Part shown: positions 39,264 to 51,889 of the stretch, piece by piece
How the letters are laid out: each line of letters begins with the position of its first letter
How positions within the stretch are numbered: position 1 is the stretch's first letter
Notes under the pieces: generated by a model
Database searches by the model: none
What the model was told of the DNA's origin: nothing
Seen by the model: the letters and a program-made list of their open reading frames with translations, nothing else
NCBI RefSeq assembly: GCF_026151205.1
Contig: NC_087073.1
Coordinates: 15,705,837 to 15,769,836, forward strand
DNA: 64,000 bases
Direction of reading: 5' to 3'
DNA from: Bolinopsis microptera
Lineage: Eukaryota; Ctenophora; Tentaculata; Lobata; Bolinopsidae
Made by a program: the position numbers and the translations under genes

Positions 39264-41768
39264 ATTTAAAGGACCAGTTAACTGAAAAAAAAGTTATCCT
39301 CATATTTTGACAGATTGTGACAAATAGCAAACTAAGCAACGAGTCGAAATTCCTAAATCTCTAACTGCTCTCTAACGCGTGTAAATAGCGTTTGTATTAT
39401 TTTGGCGATGACGTCACGAAGTCCCTTGCGCGCGCAGAGGAGCCCGTGAGACTGTATTTTACAGGTAGAAAATGGACATAATACAATGTTTTTCCCCGAA
39501 TAACTCGAAAAGTAAGTAATTTAGGGTACATGTTGCTTCATAAGTTGTATATAAACATGGCCATTTTGCACAATTTGCACACATTTAAAAACCTTTAGGG
39601 CCTTCATAGCCCAATTTACCAGATACCCATAGTTTTGCATGATTTCTGGAACCGAAAATCAGTTTTTCGCCAATAACTGAAAAAGTAAGCACTTTAAGGC
39701 ATATGTTTGTTCGTAAGTCATATGTTAATATGCTAATTGCAGTTCTTTTGCACCCTGTCTAAAGACTCTATCACAATCCTATCGAAAATGGGCTCAGCAC
39801 CACGCCCAAAATGGTTTTTGGCGAATTTCTCGAAAAGTATGGATTTTAGGCCATGTGTTGCTCGATAACTCCTATATAAACATGCATATGCGGCTTCGTT
39901 TAAGCCTATTTTGAAGTCTGTACGACCTTCAGAAGCAAGGGGTCGGTTACGTTATTGGGTCAATATGGGCGTGGCCCTCCTGGGTTTTCTCCACTGTCAA
40001 AAAAATGTCTCCAAACGAAAATCGTTTATTCACACCTTCGGGAAGGTCTGTGCAAAGTTTCGTTAGTATCTGAACATTTGCAGGTTCATTTCCATAAATG
40101 TCCAAAAATGACTGGACTGCACAACTTTAGAGTTAACTTTAGAGAAACTCATAAGTCATTTATCTCAAATTAAGCTGTTAGTGTCCATGATCAACCTGTG
40201 GCGACAATGTTTTACGTGAAATGTCGTTTAACTTTAACCATCTAACAATCGATCGTGCCGTAATATATGGCCAAAGAATAATAGGGTCTTGGAAGTTCTA
40301 TAGTTGTTCAGTGGGTGCACTTGGTATTTAAACTTACCAGTATTTTATTTATGTTATGCACCTCAACTACTGGCAGAGATTAAAGGCCCTAGATCTGATG
40401 TCATTGCAAAGAAGAAGAGAACGATATTTAATCATTAACATGTGGAAAGTTCTGCATTGCAAGTGCCCTAATGATATTGGTATCCAGTTCTCGGTGACTC
40501 TCAGACATGGTCAAAAAGCAGTTGTGCCCAGTATAGCTAAGTCCAGCAGTCAACGTAATCAAGCACTACATGACAACTCATTTGCAGTAACCGGACCTCG
40601 ATTATGGAATGTAATCCCAACACATATGCACACCATCGAGGATCCTATGCAATTCAAAGCAGCTTTAACGAACTTCGTGAAGTCATTTCCGGACGAGCCT
40701 CCAGCTCCAGGATATGCAGCCGTCGGAATGGAAACTCCTTGCTGGATTGGAGTGGTGATAAAACAGTTTCTACACTGTCCGGGGGGTCGACTTTTTCGAT
40801 GGCCCGATAGAGGATTCTATGAAGCCCTAGAAAGTAACAAAGTAACAAAGTAAGTATATGTACCGATGATAATGCAATTAGGATAACAACTAGGTAAGCC
40901 GCAAGTCTAATTCAAAACACACCGCACACCATACACTCGAACTCCAATCTGTATTACTATTTGGTAGACCGGGTATTTTGGCGGGAATTCTGTTCCCACG
41001 GCACTGTTCTGATAGAAGCTACTTCTACTGATGGTTCCAGAGGAACGGCCGTAAAGTAGCCAGACTTCTTGTCTCCTGTACTGGCTGACACATGTGGATT
41101 AAAATTAGAAATTTCGCTATGCTATAACTCTATAAATATAATTGCTCTCGGAATTGAACAAACTCCTACTTATCTATAGGTTCTTACTTACTCCTACTTA
41201 TCTACTCCTACTTATCTATAGGTTCTTTTCTAAATTCGTTAGAGTTTCATGGACTGGGGAAAAATAATCGGTACAGTCTCCCTGCTGGCTGCTTGTGTAA
41301 TTAAGCAATGAAAACAATCCGAAATTATCACATATGACATAAGAACTGTAATAGCAGAAACTTTCTAACCGTACATTCACCCGCCACTGTTCAAGAAGCT
41401 ATATCACTGTTTAAAATCATGACGTGAGCACTGTACATCCAATCAGCTATTCCTTTAGTTAGGATGATAGCCAAAACTATAAGGATTTGGGAGAACTAGG
41501 GTAATAGTCATAATTCTAAAATTTGAGTGAGTTACATGTGTTTTAATGACAACGATAAAGATTTGCAACGTATTACGCTATGCCAGCGCGCACTGAGGGA
41601 CTTCGTGACGTCACGAGGCCACAGCTTATTATTGCAATAACACGCGTTACACGTACGCTAGAGAGTTGGTTCTTTCGGCGATACGATTCTTTACCAGTTT
41701 GTCACAGCTGATTTAAATCTTAGCCAAATTGGAGACTACAAATTTTTCAGTTAACTGGTCCTTTAAAT
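39264..41768. mobile_element. 2.5-kb inverted-repeat element
   Basis: The ends are inverted: ATTTAAAGGACCAGTTAACT on the left and AGTTAACTGGTCCTTTAAAT on the right. Inversion extends inward imperfectly; GATGACGTCACGAAGTCCCT near 39408 faces AGGGACTTCGTGACGTCACG near 41593. The left interior (about 39480-39900) is built of diverged units of roughly 180 bp starting TAACTCGAAAAGTAAG-like. A LINE fragment is nested inside. There is no transposase ORF. Confidence 0.75.
40330..40860 (+). mobile_element. CR1/Jockey-like LINE 3' fragment
   Basis: The open frame ending near 40853 encodes the typical RT tail of CR1-like LINEs: KALDLMSLQRRRERYLIINMWK, PNDIGIQFS, NSFAVTGPRLWNVIP, then a final FVKSFPDEPPAPG. 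The catalytic RT part is missing, so this is a dead 5'-truncated copy. It ends in AGTAACAAAGTAACAAAGTA. It is nested in the element at 39264-41768. Confidence 0.8.
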
Positions 41769-43178
41769 GGGTGTCTGCTGTCTCCGCCAAACTGCGCGCG
41801 TACATTCAAAACTATAGCTGCCATCAATTGTTGTGCATAAATAAGCAGCTATCTGGTGTTCCATAATGGAACCACCAAAACAACAGCTCATCACAATGCT
41901 GTTAAATTCGCACTAAACGTATTATTCGAATTAAATTCGCATACGAATTTTTCTCTGAAAATTGCCGCATTTAAAAATATACCAAATACGGGAACAGGAA
42001 ATCACGTGTCCGCATCAAAATGTTCACGATAGTTGGCTTTGTATTGTGCAATGTTGCCAAAACATGTGCTTCCCGCAACACGTGCGTGGTTACTGGTTAG
42101 TGATCACTAGCGTGGGTACTGACCAAGATCGCTATGTGGTTAAATTTAGCTCATACCCGAAAACGTTATGGAGTAAACTAACTTTTCTTGATAAACTTAA
42201 AATCACTTAATTTCCTCCACAGTCTAGTCTCCTTGTCGAGGTTTGTAAGTTTGAGATTTGCATGTTTGAAGTATAACGTCACAATTCACATATCCAACTA
42301 GATTATAGACTCAAGAATGCTGCGCGTTCTATTCCCACAGCCGCATTTTTACCGAATTTTCCGCGCATATTTTGGCGAATTTAACAGCCCTAAAAATTAA
42401 AACTTGACGTTGAAAATTGGCGAATTATTCGCGTACTTTTTGAACACTGTAAATACGCCGTACTTTTTGACGAAAATTTGGCGAATTTAACAGTCTGAGG
42501 TCATCATAACATGGTAAGGATTAAGCGGTACTAAAGAATAGGGAAACTACGCGGACGACCGGTTAATTAACAGGTTAATACACGGTTACCGATCACTAAT
42601 TCAACGCACGAAAAACACACGATTGACGCACTCATGGCCCGCAGACATCAAAAGGGTACTTAACTCACTGTTTGTCAACCGTGCGTCACGTGTCCAGCGA
42701 CCGATTACCAAGTTCCCGATTGAAGTTCAGTCTGAATACTGAATGGACACCTTAATATAAAAAGTGTAACTGTTGTTATTTACGAGGTCTACGAGGGACA
42801 TAGTAGTAGTTATACTGCTGATTATTATTACTCTGTTAGCGTATTTGTGGACCAAACAATGATAAGAAGGCAAAGAACTAATTATCGGTTGTATTATTAT
42901 ATTTAAAGGCACCGTACTGGAGCTGGAAGTTGATTAGGTTGGAATAGTGAAATTCCGTTAATTATAACGGAATGGATAATAATTGAATTTCCGGCATAAG
43001 CCAGAAACTCAGTAGTCAGTATTGGTCCTTTAACCAAGCAGGACGGTAACAAAATACAAATGACTTGGGAGGAAGCAGATAATATCGTTATACAAAATAA
43101 ATTATGGAAACAATGCTAAGCGTAAAAATAACATACGGATAAAGATCAAAACAAAACAGCTCGTAGCCGAATGGGTAC
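41769..43178. other. Intron with a possible small inverted-repeat element
   Basis: GCTGTTAAATTCGC near 41898 faces GCGAATTTAACAGTC near 42482, with several more GGCGAATT copies in between. This could be a roughly 600-bp MITE. The rest shows nothing recognisable. Confidence 0.4.
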
Positions 43179-46100
43179 CTGTATTATATCCTGATATGCC
43201 ATTTGAAGGTGATGGTAGTTGAGAAGGTGATAAATGGTGAGAAAGTGATAATCTGTGCAGTGGCAGAGAAAGTGATGGGACGGGGTTAATCGGGGACACT
43301 TCAGACGACAAACTGGGTGCAGGAGGGGGAGTATTGCAGGACTGGTGTGGCGTGAGGTTAGGTGCAGAATGTTGAGGTGTAGTATTGGATCGGGGTGATA
43401 ATCTGTAGTCTAAAGTTGGGCGAGGTGTTCGAGGTGATAGAATCTTACCTGAGAGAATAGAAAATGATGGAAATAGAATTAAGTTACTATGGAAGTTGTC
43501 GTGAAGTTTAATGATAAATGAGGGATGAACTGGCGGGTCAGTTTAATTTGGACACCAAGAAACCAGCAGCGATACTTCAAACGAACCAGATTTATGATCA
43601 TAATTTATTCATGAACTCAATACATTTCCGACATGACCTACGCATTTTCGTAACTACCCTAACTAAACAGACTTAACATACATCGAAATTTATCAAAGAT
43701 ATTAAATTTCAAATCCTTTATAATTCAAATCTTAAAATCAGCCTGAATACCAGCGATCCAAGTGTTTAACCAGAAGTGTTGACTATAGTGGACTACCCCA
43801 AAAGTTAAACCTCCCAAGTCCAACACTTTTCTACCGGCCCTTCGCCACCAGCACAGTAACTGATAAAGTTAGCCACAGTTACTACTTATGTACTAACCAA
43901 ATAAGTATGATAATATGTACTTACCAAGTAAATCGAGAGCAGGAGTACCGAGGACAGGGGGAGGGAGGTAGGAGAGTGTACCTAGAACCAGGTACTCCAT
44001 TACCACGTGGGCAGCTAGGGACATCTCCGTGTCCGGGCACTGGTCCACACATCTGGTGGGGTGTTACGGTCAGCTAAGGGTTAGCTTTACAATTAGAGTT
44101 ACGGTCAGCTAAGGGTTAGCTTTACAATTAGAGTTACGGTTAGCTAAGGGTTAGCTTTACAATTAGAGTTACGGTCAGCTAAGGGTTAGCTTTAGAATTA
44201 TAGTTACATTTAGCCATAGGGTTAGCTTTAGAATTAGAGCTACGGTCAGCTTAAGGGTTAGCTTAAGAATTAGAGTTACGGTCAGCTAAGGGTTAGTTTT
44301 ACAATTAGAGTTACAGTTAGCCTTAGGGTTAGCTTTACAATTAGAGTTACGGTTAGCCTTAGGATTAGCTTTAGAATTAGAGCTACGGTTAGCTAAGGGT
44401 TAGCTTTACAATTAGAGTTACGGTCAGCTAAGGGTTAGCTTTACAATTAGAGTTACGGTCAGCTAAGGGTTAGCTTTAGAATTATAGTTACATTTAGCCA
44501 TAGGGTTAGCTTTAGAATTAGAGCTACGGTCAGCTTAAGGGTTAGCTTAAGAATTAGAGTTACGGTCAGCTAAGGGTTAGTTTTACAATTAGAGTTACAG
44601 TTAGCCTTAGGGTTAGCTTTACAATTAGAGTTACGGTTAGCCTTAGGATTAGCTTTAGAATTAGAGCTACGGTTAGCTAAGGGTTAGCTTTACAATTAGA
44701 GTTACGGTCAGCTAAGGGTTAGCTTTACAATTAGAGTTACGGTCAGCTAAGGGTTAGATTTAGAATTATAGTTACATTTAGCCATAGGGTTAGCTTTAGA
44801 ATTAGAGCTACGGTCAGCTTAAGGGTTAGCTTAAGAATTAGAGTTACGGTCAGCTAAGGGTTAGTTTTACAATTAGAGTTACAGTTAGCCTTAGGGTTAG
44901 CTTTACAATTAGAGTTACGGTTAGCCTTAGGATTAGCTTTAGAATTAGAGCTACGGTTAGCTAAGGGTTAGCTTTACAATTAGAGTTACGGTCAGCTAAG
45001 GGTTAGCTTTAGAATTATAGTTACATTTAGCCAGAGGGTTAGCTTTAGAATTAGAGCTACGGTCAGCTTAAGGGTTAGCTTAAGAATTAGAGTTACGGTC
45101 AGCTAAGGGTTAGTTTTACAATTAGAGTTACAGTTAGCCTTAGGGTTAGCTTTACAATTAGAGTTACGGTTAGCCTTAGGATTAGCTTTAGAATTAGAGC
45201 TACGGTTAGCTAAGGGTTAGCTTTACAATTAGAGTTACGGTCAGCTAAGGGTTAGCTTTACAATTATAGTTACATTTAGCCATAGGTTTAGCTTTAGAAT
45301 TAGAGCTACGGTCAGCTTAAGGGTTAGCTTGAGAATTAGAGTTACGGTCAGCTAAGGGTTAGTTTTACGATTAGAGTTACAGTTAGCCTTAGGGTTAGCT
45401 TTGCGATTAGAGTTACGGTTAGCCATAGGATTAGCTTTAGAATTAGAGTTACGGTTAGCCTTAGGGTTAGCTTTAGAATTAGAGCTACGGTAAGCCTTAG
45501 GGTTAGCTTTGCGATTAGAGTTACGGTTAGCCTTTGGGTTAGCTTTAGAATTAGAGTTAAATTAGCCTTAGGGTTAGCTTATGGTTATCTGCCTAGATTT
45601 GCACCTATTTCTGTCTAATTTACAACTCATAAACCTAGTCGACCAATAGTATCATTTACAAACAAGTCGTGTGTCATATTTTATCTGAACACTTTTACAC
45701 CAAGTTTACTGCCTGCTGATATTATTTGTCATCGTGCTTAAAAAACACACCTATTCACATGACTTGTCGTAGGACAGCTCGGAGTTCTGATTATTCTAAA
45801 ACAGTATCGTTGATTCTTAAAGAGTTCAGTTGATGACAATTTGAATTACTGTAACTTTAATTTTATATTACTTCTATCCTTCTCTTCCACACAACCAAAT
45901 TTACGTCTTTTATACCGTATAGCCTAACCTAGGACTACCCCTACAATATTCTCTTCAGAAAAGATGGTTGGTTTCAGCTGAATTATCTACTCACTCAAGA
46001 GCGATGAGGATAGAGGATTGAAGTGGAGTCAGGTTGCTATCCTGAGCACTTAGAACGAACGGTAGGTCTGGTCCTATCGGGACAGCAGCAACTCCTCTCA

Positions 46101-47516
46101 CTACTTTGGAAAAGTTCATCATATCCTCCCGGGTGAATCTGGACAATAAATTTCTGTCATTGCACTAAGAACCAAATTACAACTTGGAATCAATTTTTGA
46201 CTGGTAGTGGAAACACCTTATCACAATGTTGACACAACTGAGCAAATCATTAACGCGTGATTTACATAACCAAGCAAATTATCTGACCTGCTGGCGACTC
46301 TGGGGTAGATAAGAGTGAATATCCTCATGAGACTGGTAAGGAAGTTCTGAGCAGGAAGATCATCAGTACCCTCTACCGGGTAGGAGAGGTAGGGGTGGGT
46401 GATACGGTGCCCTATGGTGTGCCACGTGTGCCAGGCTACGTCCCATAATTCTGACGCTCCCTCCTGGGTCCCCTTTAGATTGGAGTTAATTAATTATTAG
46501 GGAAACAAGGATTTACAAGTCTCGTGGTCCAAACAATAATTTGTTCTTTTTACATTTACCTCAAGTTCAGAAGGTTGTACATGACATACATTTGAGTAGC
46601 GTTACGTAAGTACATACATTAGTGTGGTGGTCCAAGTTTTTGACTCGATATTTTACGGGGGTACATAGTTGCACAGTTAATGGAATACTTACATTATCCT
46701 TGAGTAGTTCGTGAAAGCTAGTTAGGGCAGCGGTTGAGACCTCACTAGTCGGATGAAGAGCTCCACTCTCTATGTGCCTCAACAGTAACTCCCATGCTCC
46801 GAAGAAATTGTCAAGCTTGAACAGGATACTTCGCCATGTCTGAGAAAATGAGTTGCAAATTTAGCACGTTGCAAACATAGAATTAATAGAGATGTTTCAT
46901 GTTTTCTAATGTGAAGAAAGGTTGCTGCAAGAAATGTTGGTACATACTAATGACTACATAAACATTAAACAGTGGTATTTGACAGAATCACTGCAGCCCC
47001 CTGTCCAAACTCCAAACATACCTGAAAGACCCTGGCAACGCCGGAGATGGCCCCAACTTGAGTCTCTGCCCACTGTTTACACGCTGTGTTACGGGTGTGG
47101 TGTACTAAGATAGGTGTACTGGACTCTGCTCTCTCGAGAGACTCATCAGGAGCGGTGGAGGAGAGACATTTCACCTCTTCCAGCAGCGGGAATAACACCT
47201 GAACAACCGGGTTGTACTCAGATTAATTGTGTTCTACAAAGAAAGTGAAATATCGGGTGTGTTCACTGTCCAACATAATACACAAAGGACATCGTGAAAA
47301 TCACCTGTGAAAATCACCCGTGATTGCCTTTTCAATGCCTATATATAATGCCACCTTGTCTCGCTAAGTTACAAATAGTAAGATTACCTTCCAGAGGACA
47401 ATGTTCCAGGTCTGGGGCTTGAGGAGATCACCGTGAGCACTGAGGGTTGAGAACAGTGTCTGTCCCGCACTCTTCCGAACAGGTGGTCTCACGTCTATAC
47501 ACAGATCTCCTACTCT
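43179..47516 (-). CDS. MON2: MON2 homologue, upstream exons
   Basis: Exons in transcript order: 47516-47388, 47198-47022, 46839-46693, 46472-46288, 46138-45995, 44052-43925 and 43448-43179. Every junction agrees in phase. Diagnostic segments are [44 protein letters not shown]...[24 protein letters not shown] and [17 protein letters not shown], which match the MON2 region before its C-terminal half. The last exon is Ser/Pro-rich ([20 protein letters not shown]) and is probably a disordered linker. The gene must continue upstream past 47516, but I found no further exons to 64 kb. The 5' half therefore lies outside the window, and the Artemis-like array may sit inside a MON2 intron. Confidence 0.86.
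44065..45590. repeat. 35-bp minisatellite with higher-order structure
   Basis: About 42 units of roughly 35 bp, pattern GGTTAGCTTTA(C/G)AATTAGAGTTACGGT(C/T)AGC(C)TAAG. A diagnostic variant (TACATTTAGCCA) recurs at 44211, 44495, 44779, 45028 and 45277, giving higher-order periods of 284, 284, 249 and 249 bp. That is eight or seven monomers per block, one monomer different. The array lies in a MON2 intron and ends about 11 bp from the 3' splice site of exon 44052-43925. Each unit contains AGGGTTAG, but this is not a telomere array. Confidence 0.95.
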
Positions 47517-47744
47517 CTGAAAGGACAGGGAATGCGTGAGAAATATAATATTACATAATATATATTATATGTATATATATATATTGTTAGTCAGCCACTA
47601 TTGTCAGTAAAACAACGCGTTGACTTTACAGTCATCCTGATATAAAGACATGTTAGTAAATTTATTCAGTGAAATATCTGGAGCCAGGCCATACGTTCAT
47701 GAGCGCTGAGTGCTGACTCATTCAACCATAAAGTGGAACTGCCC

Positions 47745-48176
47745 ATGAAACAGTGCGGACAGCTACATAATTATAAGGACTTTGTTGGTGTAGTGGAAAA
47801 GGTGGGTAGTGCTGTTTTTATGGCCTGTTCGGACTTTCATTCTTGGCCTAGGTTATGTGGGACAAGCAACCGCTGCAAAACAGAAAGACCACTGCTCGAG
47901 AAGGTGAAGGTTATCAGGTTTCAGCGTGGCTCGGTCCAAATGGAATGGAAATCAGAGCACAACGAGGTTTTCTTCCGTTCTGCTCCATTTCTGCGGCAGA
48001 AAGAAGAGAGATTGATCCGGTTAGGTATAATTATAGCTTTCCCACAAAATCAATCACGGGGTATAGCAAGCGCTAAAAAGAAAGATATAGTTCAAAAACT
48101 TTGTAGACTTATGAGCCCCCGATTTTTTCGTCAAGTTTTAAATATAAATAGATATATTCTCGATAGTATTGACTGA
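47745..48176 (+). CDS. Unrecognised ORF, possibly repeat-derived
   Basis: Open frame of 144 codons from ATG 47745. It is basic (FQRGSVQMEWKSEHNEVFF, KKKDIVQKLCRLMSPRFF), with no domain I recognise. It lies beyond the most upstream MON2 exon seen, on the other strand. It could be a chance frame or a decayed transposon piece. Confidence 0.25.
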   Translation: MKQCGQLHNYKDFVGVVEKVGSAVFMACSDFHSWPRLCGTSNRCKTERPLLEKVKVIRFQRGSVQMEWKSEHNEVFFRSAPFLRQKEERLIRLGIIIAFPQNQSRGIASAKKKDIVQKLCRLMSPRFFRQVLNINRYILDSID

Positions 48177-49945
48177 ATAAATAGTATCTGGAGAGAAGAT
48201 TTGTAGGATACAATACTTGAGTAGGAACAGTGTGCCTCGTGACGTGTAAAACTGTAGGTACTTCGCACGAAAATAGCTGGATAACGCAATATTGTTCACA
48301 CACGTTTCGTGTACCTTCTTAGCTTAACAATTACAGTGAATGGGATATTGACTTTGAGTACTCAGAGTAGGGAATGTTAGGACATGATTGGATCTTGTGA
48401 TATAAAGTAAGAATAGCTCATCGCATGTAATACTCAACAAGCTGGTATATTTTTACTACAAGCTTACAGGAAAAATGTTTCATACTTTTATTTTGTGCTC
48501 GATAGACTCGGCCTGGGTCAGCTGCCTTATAGAGCGAAACATATCTATTCATTTCTATATATAATAGCTCATCTTATATACCTCATATTCACGCTGTTTT
48601 CAATCTAACTTTTTGTTCGTATTGATTCGTGATCAAAGGGACAGTTTCAATATTCCGTATTATTACAACCTGTTCCTGACCATACATATTTCTTGTACGA
48701 TTTTAAAGCTTTTTTCGAGTATGAGTGTTGTGCCTTATAACATGGTAAACACTAAGTTTTCTGCTTACCTAGCTCATAGGCTTCCTCAAACCTGTACATC
48801 CGCTAGCTGAACGCTTTATTCAAGGAAATTTAAAATCAGCTATGTTATAGTTTCTTGTTATCATCTATCTATCTACGATCTAGCTCCGTAATATAAATTG
48901 TATGGATTTTTATTTGCCGATAACGATAAAGGTTTTATTTAAGTATTCCCTAATTGATACTTTTACTGCATCAAAAAACATCAATCACAACCAAAGTTAT
49001 GGATAGTCATAGCGTAAATAATTGTAATGTGAGCTAGTTATGACGTATCATAGAGCATGACAACGCGCGATGCTAATCTGTTCTTGCTCGCGCACGTGCA
49101 ATCTCTTGATGTTGCTAAGCAAGGACGCTGTTTACCTTAGCTAAAATAACGCCATTATTCTAACGTTTATTTTACCTCACTTTCGACGTTAATTATAGAA
49201 AATCTAAAGCCTTAATCAAAATTCTAAGAATGCTATAGCCTATTCCTATCCTTTTTTTACAACTCTGCTAAAAATGGCGAGGTTTCAACTCCATTTGCGA
49301 GCTGAAATTGGTCACGCCAGAGGGTCATTTTTAGGTCAAAATTTTTCGAAAACAAAATTATTTTTTAATCCGCTGAGGAGAAGGGAATGTTTTTGTGTTC
49401 TTAAACCATCACCAATCAATTTGTCGTAAAATTTTAGGTCAGAATGATCGCAGATAAAGTTCCCACTAATGTTGGTGCACTTGAGCACTTTTCTCAGAAA
49501 ACGAAATTTTAAATTTTTTTATTTCAGCGTGTCCCAATATTACAACCAGTGTTTCATCACAATAGTTTAAGGCTAATTTTTCGTCTTATTTTCGATGACC
49601 AATGTTTTGAACGGGTCATTTTCATCAGAACATGGAGTTGTGAACGAGTACTTCGTACAGATAATATGCTCTGTTAACCTCCCTGAGTCCCTGATATAAT
49701 AACCGCTTTCTTAATAGTTTTATCCGGAAAAACGTTTTTTTAAGAAGGTAATACGTTATCTTATAATTTTCTACTTGTAGTCAGGAGATTGGAATGTTAG
49801 ATTATAATTAAACTGATTTGATTCAAACAAGGTACTTATCAGGGGTGTTTCTGTTGATCAGCTTCATCAGCTGTTGATCAGTTTCTGTTGATCTATTATA
49901 ATATGATAATACAAAATTAATTAAGTTTTTATTTTCGTCCCTTAA
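48177..49945. other. Spacer between MON2 exons and the Artemis-like array
   Basis: AT-rich, no exon or repeat recognised. No MON2-like segment was found here on the minus strand. Confidence 0.45.
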
Positions 49946-50013
49946 AATCACCACGAATATACCTTTGTTAGACTCGACAACGATGGTTTAGTAGATGTAG
50001 ACAAGTGACAACG

Positions 50014-51889
50014 ATGGGTAAGAAGCTGAAAGAAGAATACATATTTAGGGGAGACATCAAAGGTTTTGATAAACTCAAAGGATCAATAGGTGTGGATTGG
50101 TTTGATTTCAGAGACATGAAAAGTCAATACTTCCTCTCTCACGCTCACAGCGATCATTTTAATTTTAACGATTCTCACAAAAATAAAACCCGCGATTGTA
50201 TCGGGTTATTTGCTTATGAGTTTGGCCATAAACTTGAGCAAAGACCTCATACAAAAACTCATTGTACCGCAACAACTTGGGAAATTATCAAACGACTTCC
50301 TATTGGCAAAGTTCTTGCTACGGACCATCAAAATTTTGAGACACTAAATAACCATATTGTCATCGTGGAGCCAGATATTGAGAACTCAATAACGATAGAG
50401 CTACTTGACGAGAATGGGGAAAACTCTGAACAAACAATTGATGTGACCGTAATCCCAGCTAATCATATTCCTGGAGCTGTTATGTTTCTGTTTGAAGATA
50501 AAAAGGAAAACAAACGAGCTCTTTATACCGGGGACTTCCGATACAATGTCAGGGAAGAGAACGATGAGATGACAGCTTTGAGAGAATTCGTTGAAAGTTA
50601 TAAGAAGGTTATTGACTATTTGTATGTTGATATTACATGTTTAGATCTAGGGAGATTGTATCATCCCGACCAGAATCAATTTCCAAGCAGGCAGGAGATG
50701 GTTTGTAATCTCATCGAGTAATGGTTTGTAATCTCATCGAGAAATATAAACCTAAAAATGTTCACATAGACGCAGAGTTACTAGGAGCAGAAGATATGGT
50801 AACAGCTGTTGCGGAATCCTTCAATAACACAGCTGGTGATATTATATCTAGACTAAATGAAGGTTGTTTAAGAAGGGAACTTTATGAGTATACATTGCAA
50901 TGCATAAAGAAAACCATTGAAACTGAAGTTCATATTCATATTCATAATAAACGTATCTTTGACTTTAAATCTGTTTGCAGAAAGTGTAAAGAAGATAAGG
51001 ATACACTAAAAATTCGGGCTACATTGAAATGGATTTTCGGAAAAGATAAGAACTATTCTTACAGTAATCCGGACACCTGGATGAACAGTTGTACAATAAA
51101 GGCCAAAGTAAGGGAAGATGGCAGGTTCTGTATTCACATCACTCCTCGGATTATGAGCTAAGAGAGTTCCTTTCTCACCTCAAATTCAAAGAAGTGTTTC
51201 CGATAAGTGAGTGCTTTTCTCGTAAATATTTTAAAGGAATCAAATACAAAGATGTGACCGGCCCAGAAATCAACTCAGAAAAGAAACATCACCATATCAG
51301 GAAATCTCTTTATTTTTCCCTCAAATCCACATCAATGAAATACAATGACGTACCAGTAAACGTTCTCTGGCTAACAGGAAACAGTGATTCGGATGATGGA
51401 GTATTATATATGCCGGATGATAAATTTCACGTAACCAAGAGGTACTTCAGGGATTATGATAACATCTTATCAGAAGTGAAGGAAAACAGCCAACCAGTCG
51501 ACTTCCTGATCATTCCATGTACAATGGAGCTACAAAAGTCACTTGAAAAAAATGGTTACGATCTCTCTCGATTCATAGACAACTTGACAGAGGCAATAGC
51601 GACTAAAAACGTAGATGAAGCAATAAGTAAGGTGCTATTTTACTCCACTATAAATGACATGGATGATGAATGGGAACAAATAATCAAGAAAGTTCCCAGA
51701 GTATTTTACATAGACCTGAGCAAAGTACCCGAATACACCGATTCCGACACTCCTCTGATTCTTGAGTCTAGTATTATTTTGGAAACGTTGAAGAACTTGA
51801 TCAGGAACGAAGACAAAGAAGTGGATGTTAGTGACTGGCCGATGCCGTATAAGTTCAGTGAACGGAAGAGGGAGTATGAAAAAAATTGA
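50014..51889 (+). pseudogene. Artemis/SNM1C-like nuclease, copy 1 (broken)
   Basis: ATG at 50014 (MGKKLKEEYIFRG). The metallo-beta-lactamase/beta-CASP fold of the SNM1 family is clear: FLSHAHSDH (HxHxDH zinc ligands), VIPANHIPGAVMFLFED (motif 3 His), LYTGDFR (motif 4 Asp), VDITCLDLGRLYHPDQ, a CxxC (VCRKCKE) in the beta-CASP part, and SHHSSDYELREF (last His). SNM1/Artemis enzymes cut DNA hairpins and overhangs in the nucleus. A C-terminal domain of about 230 residues (VNVLWLTGNS, VDFLIIPCTMEL, FYIDLSKVPEY) follows, unknown to me but shared with copies 2 and 3. The frame is broken twice. A 23-bp duplication (ATGGTTTGTAATCTCATCGAG repeated at 50698 and 50721) brings in a stop, and a net -1 change lies near 51115-51125. 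No introns are seen. Confidence 0.85.

Noticed and set aside
44065-45590. Interstitial telomere array
   Set aside because: Only one TTAGGG-like motif per 35-bp unit; the rest of the unit is unrelated.
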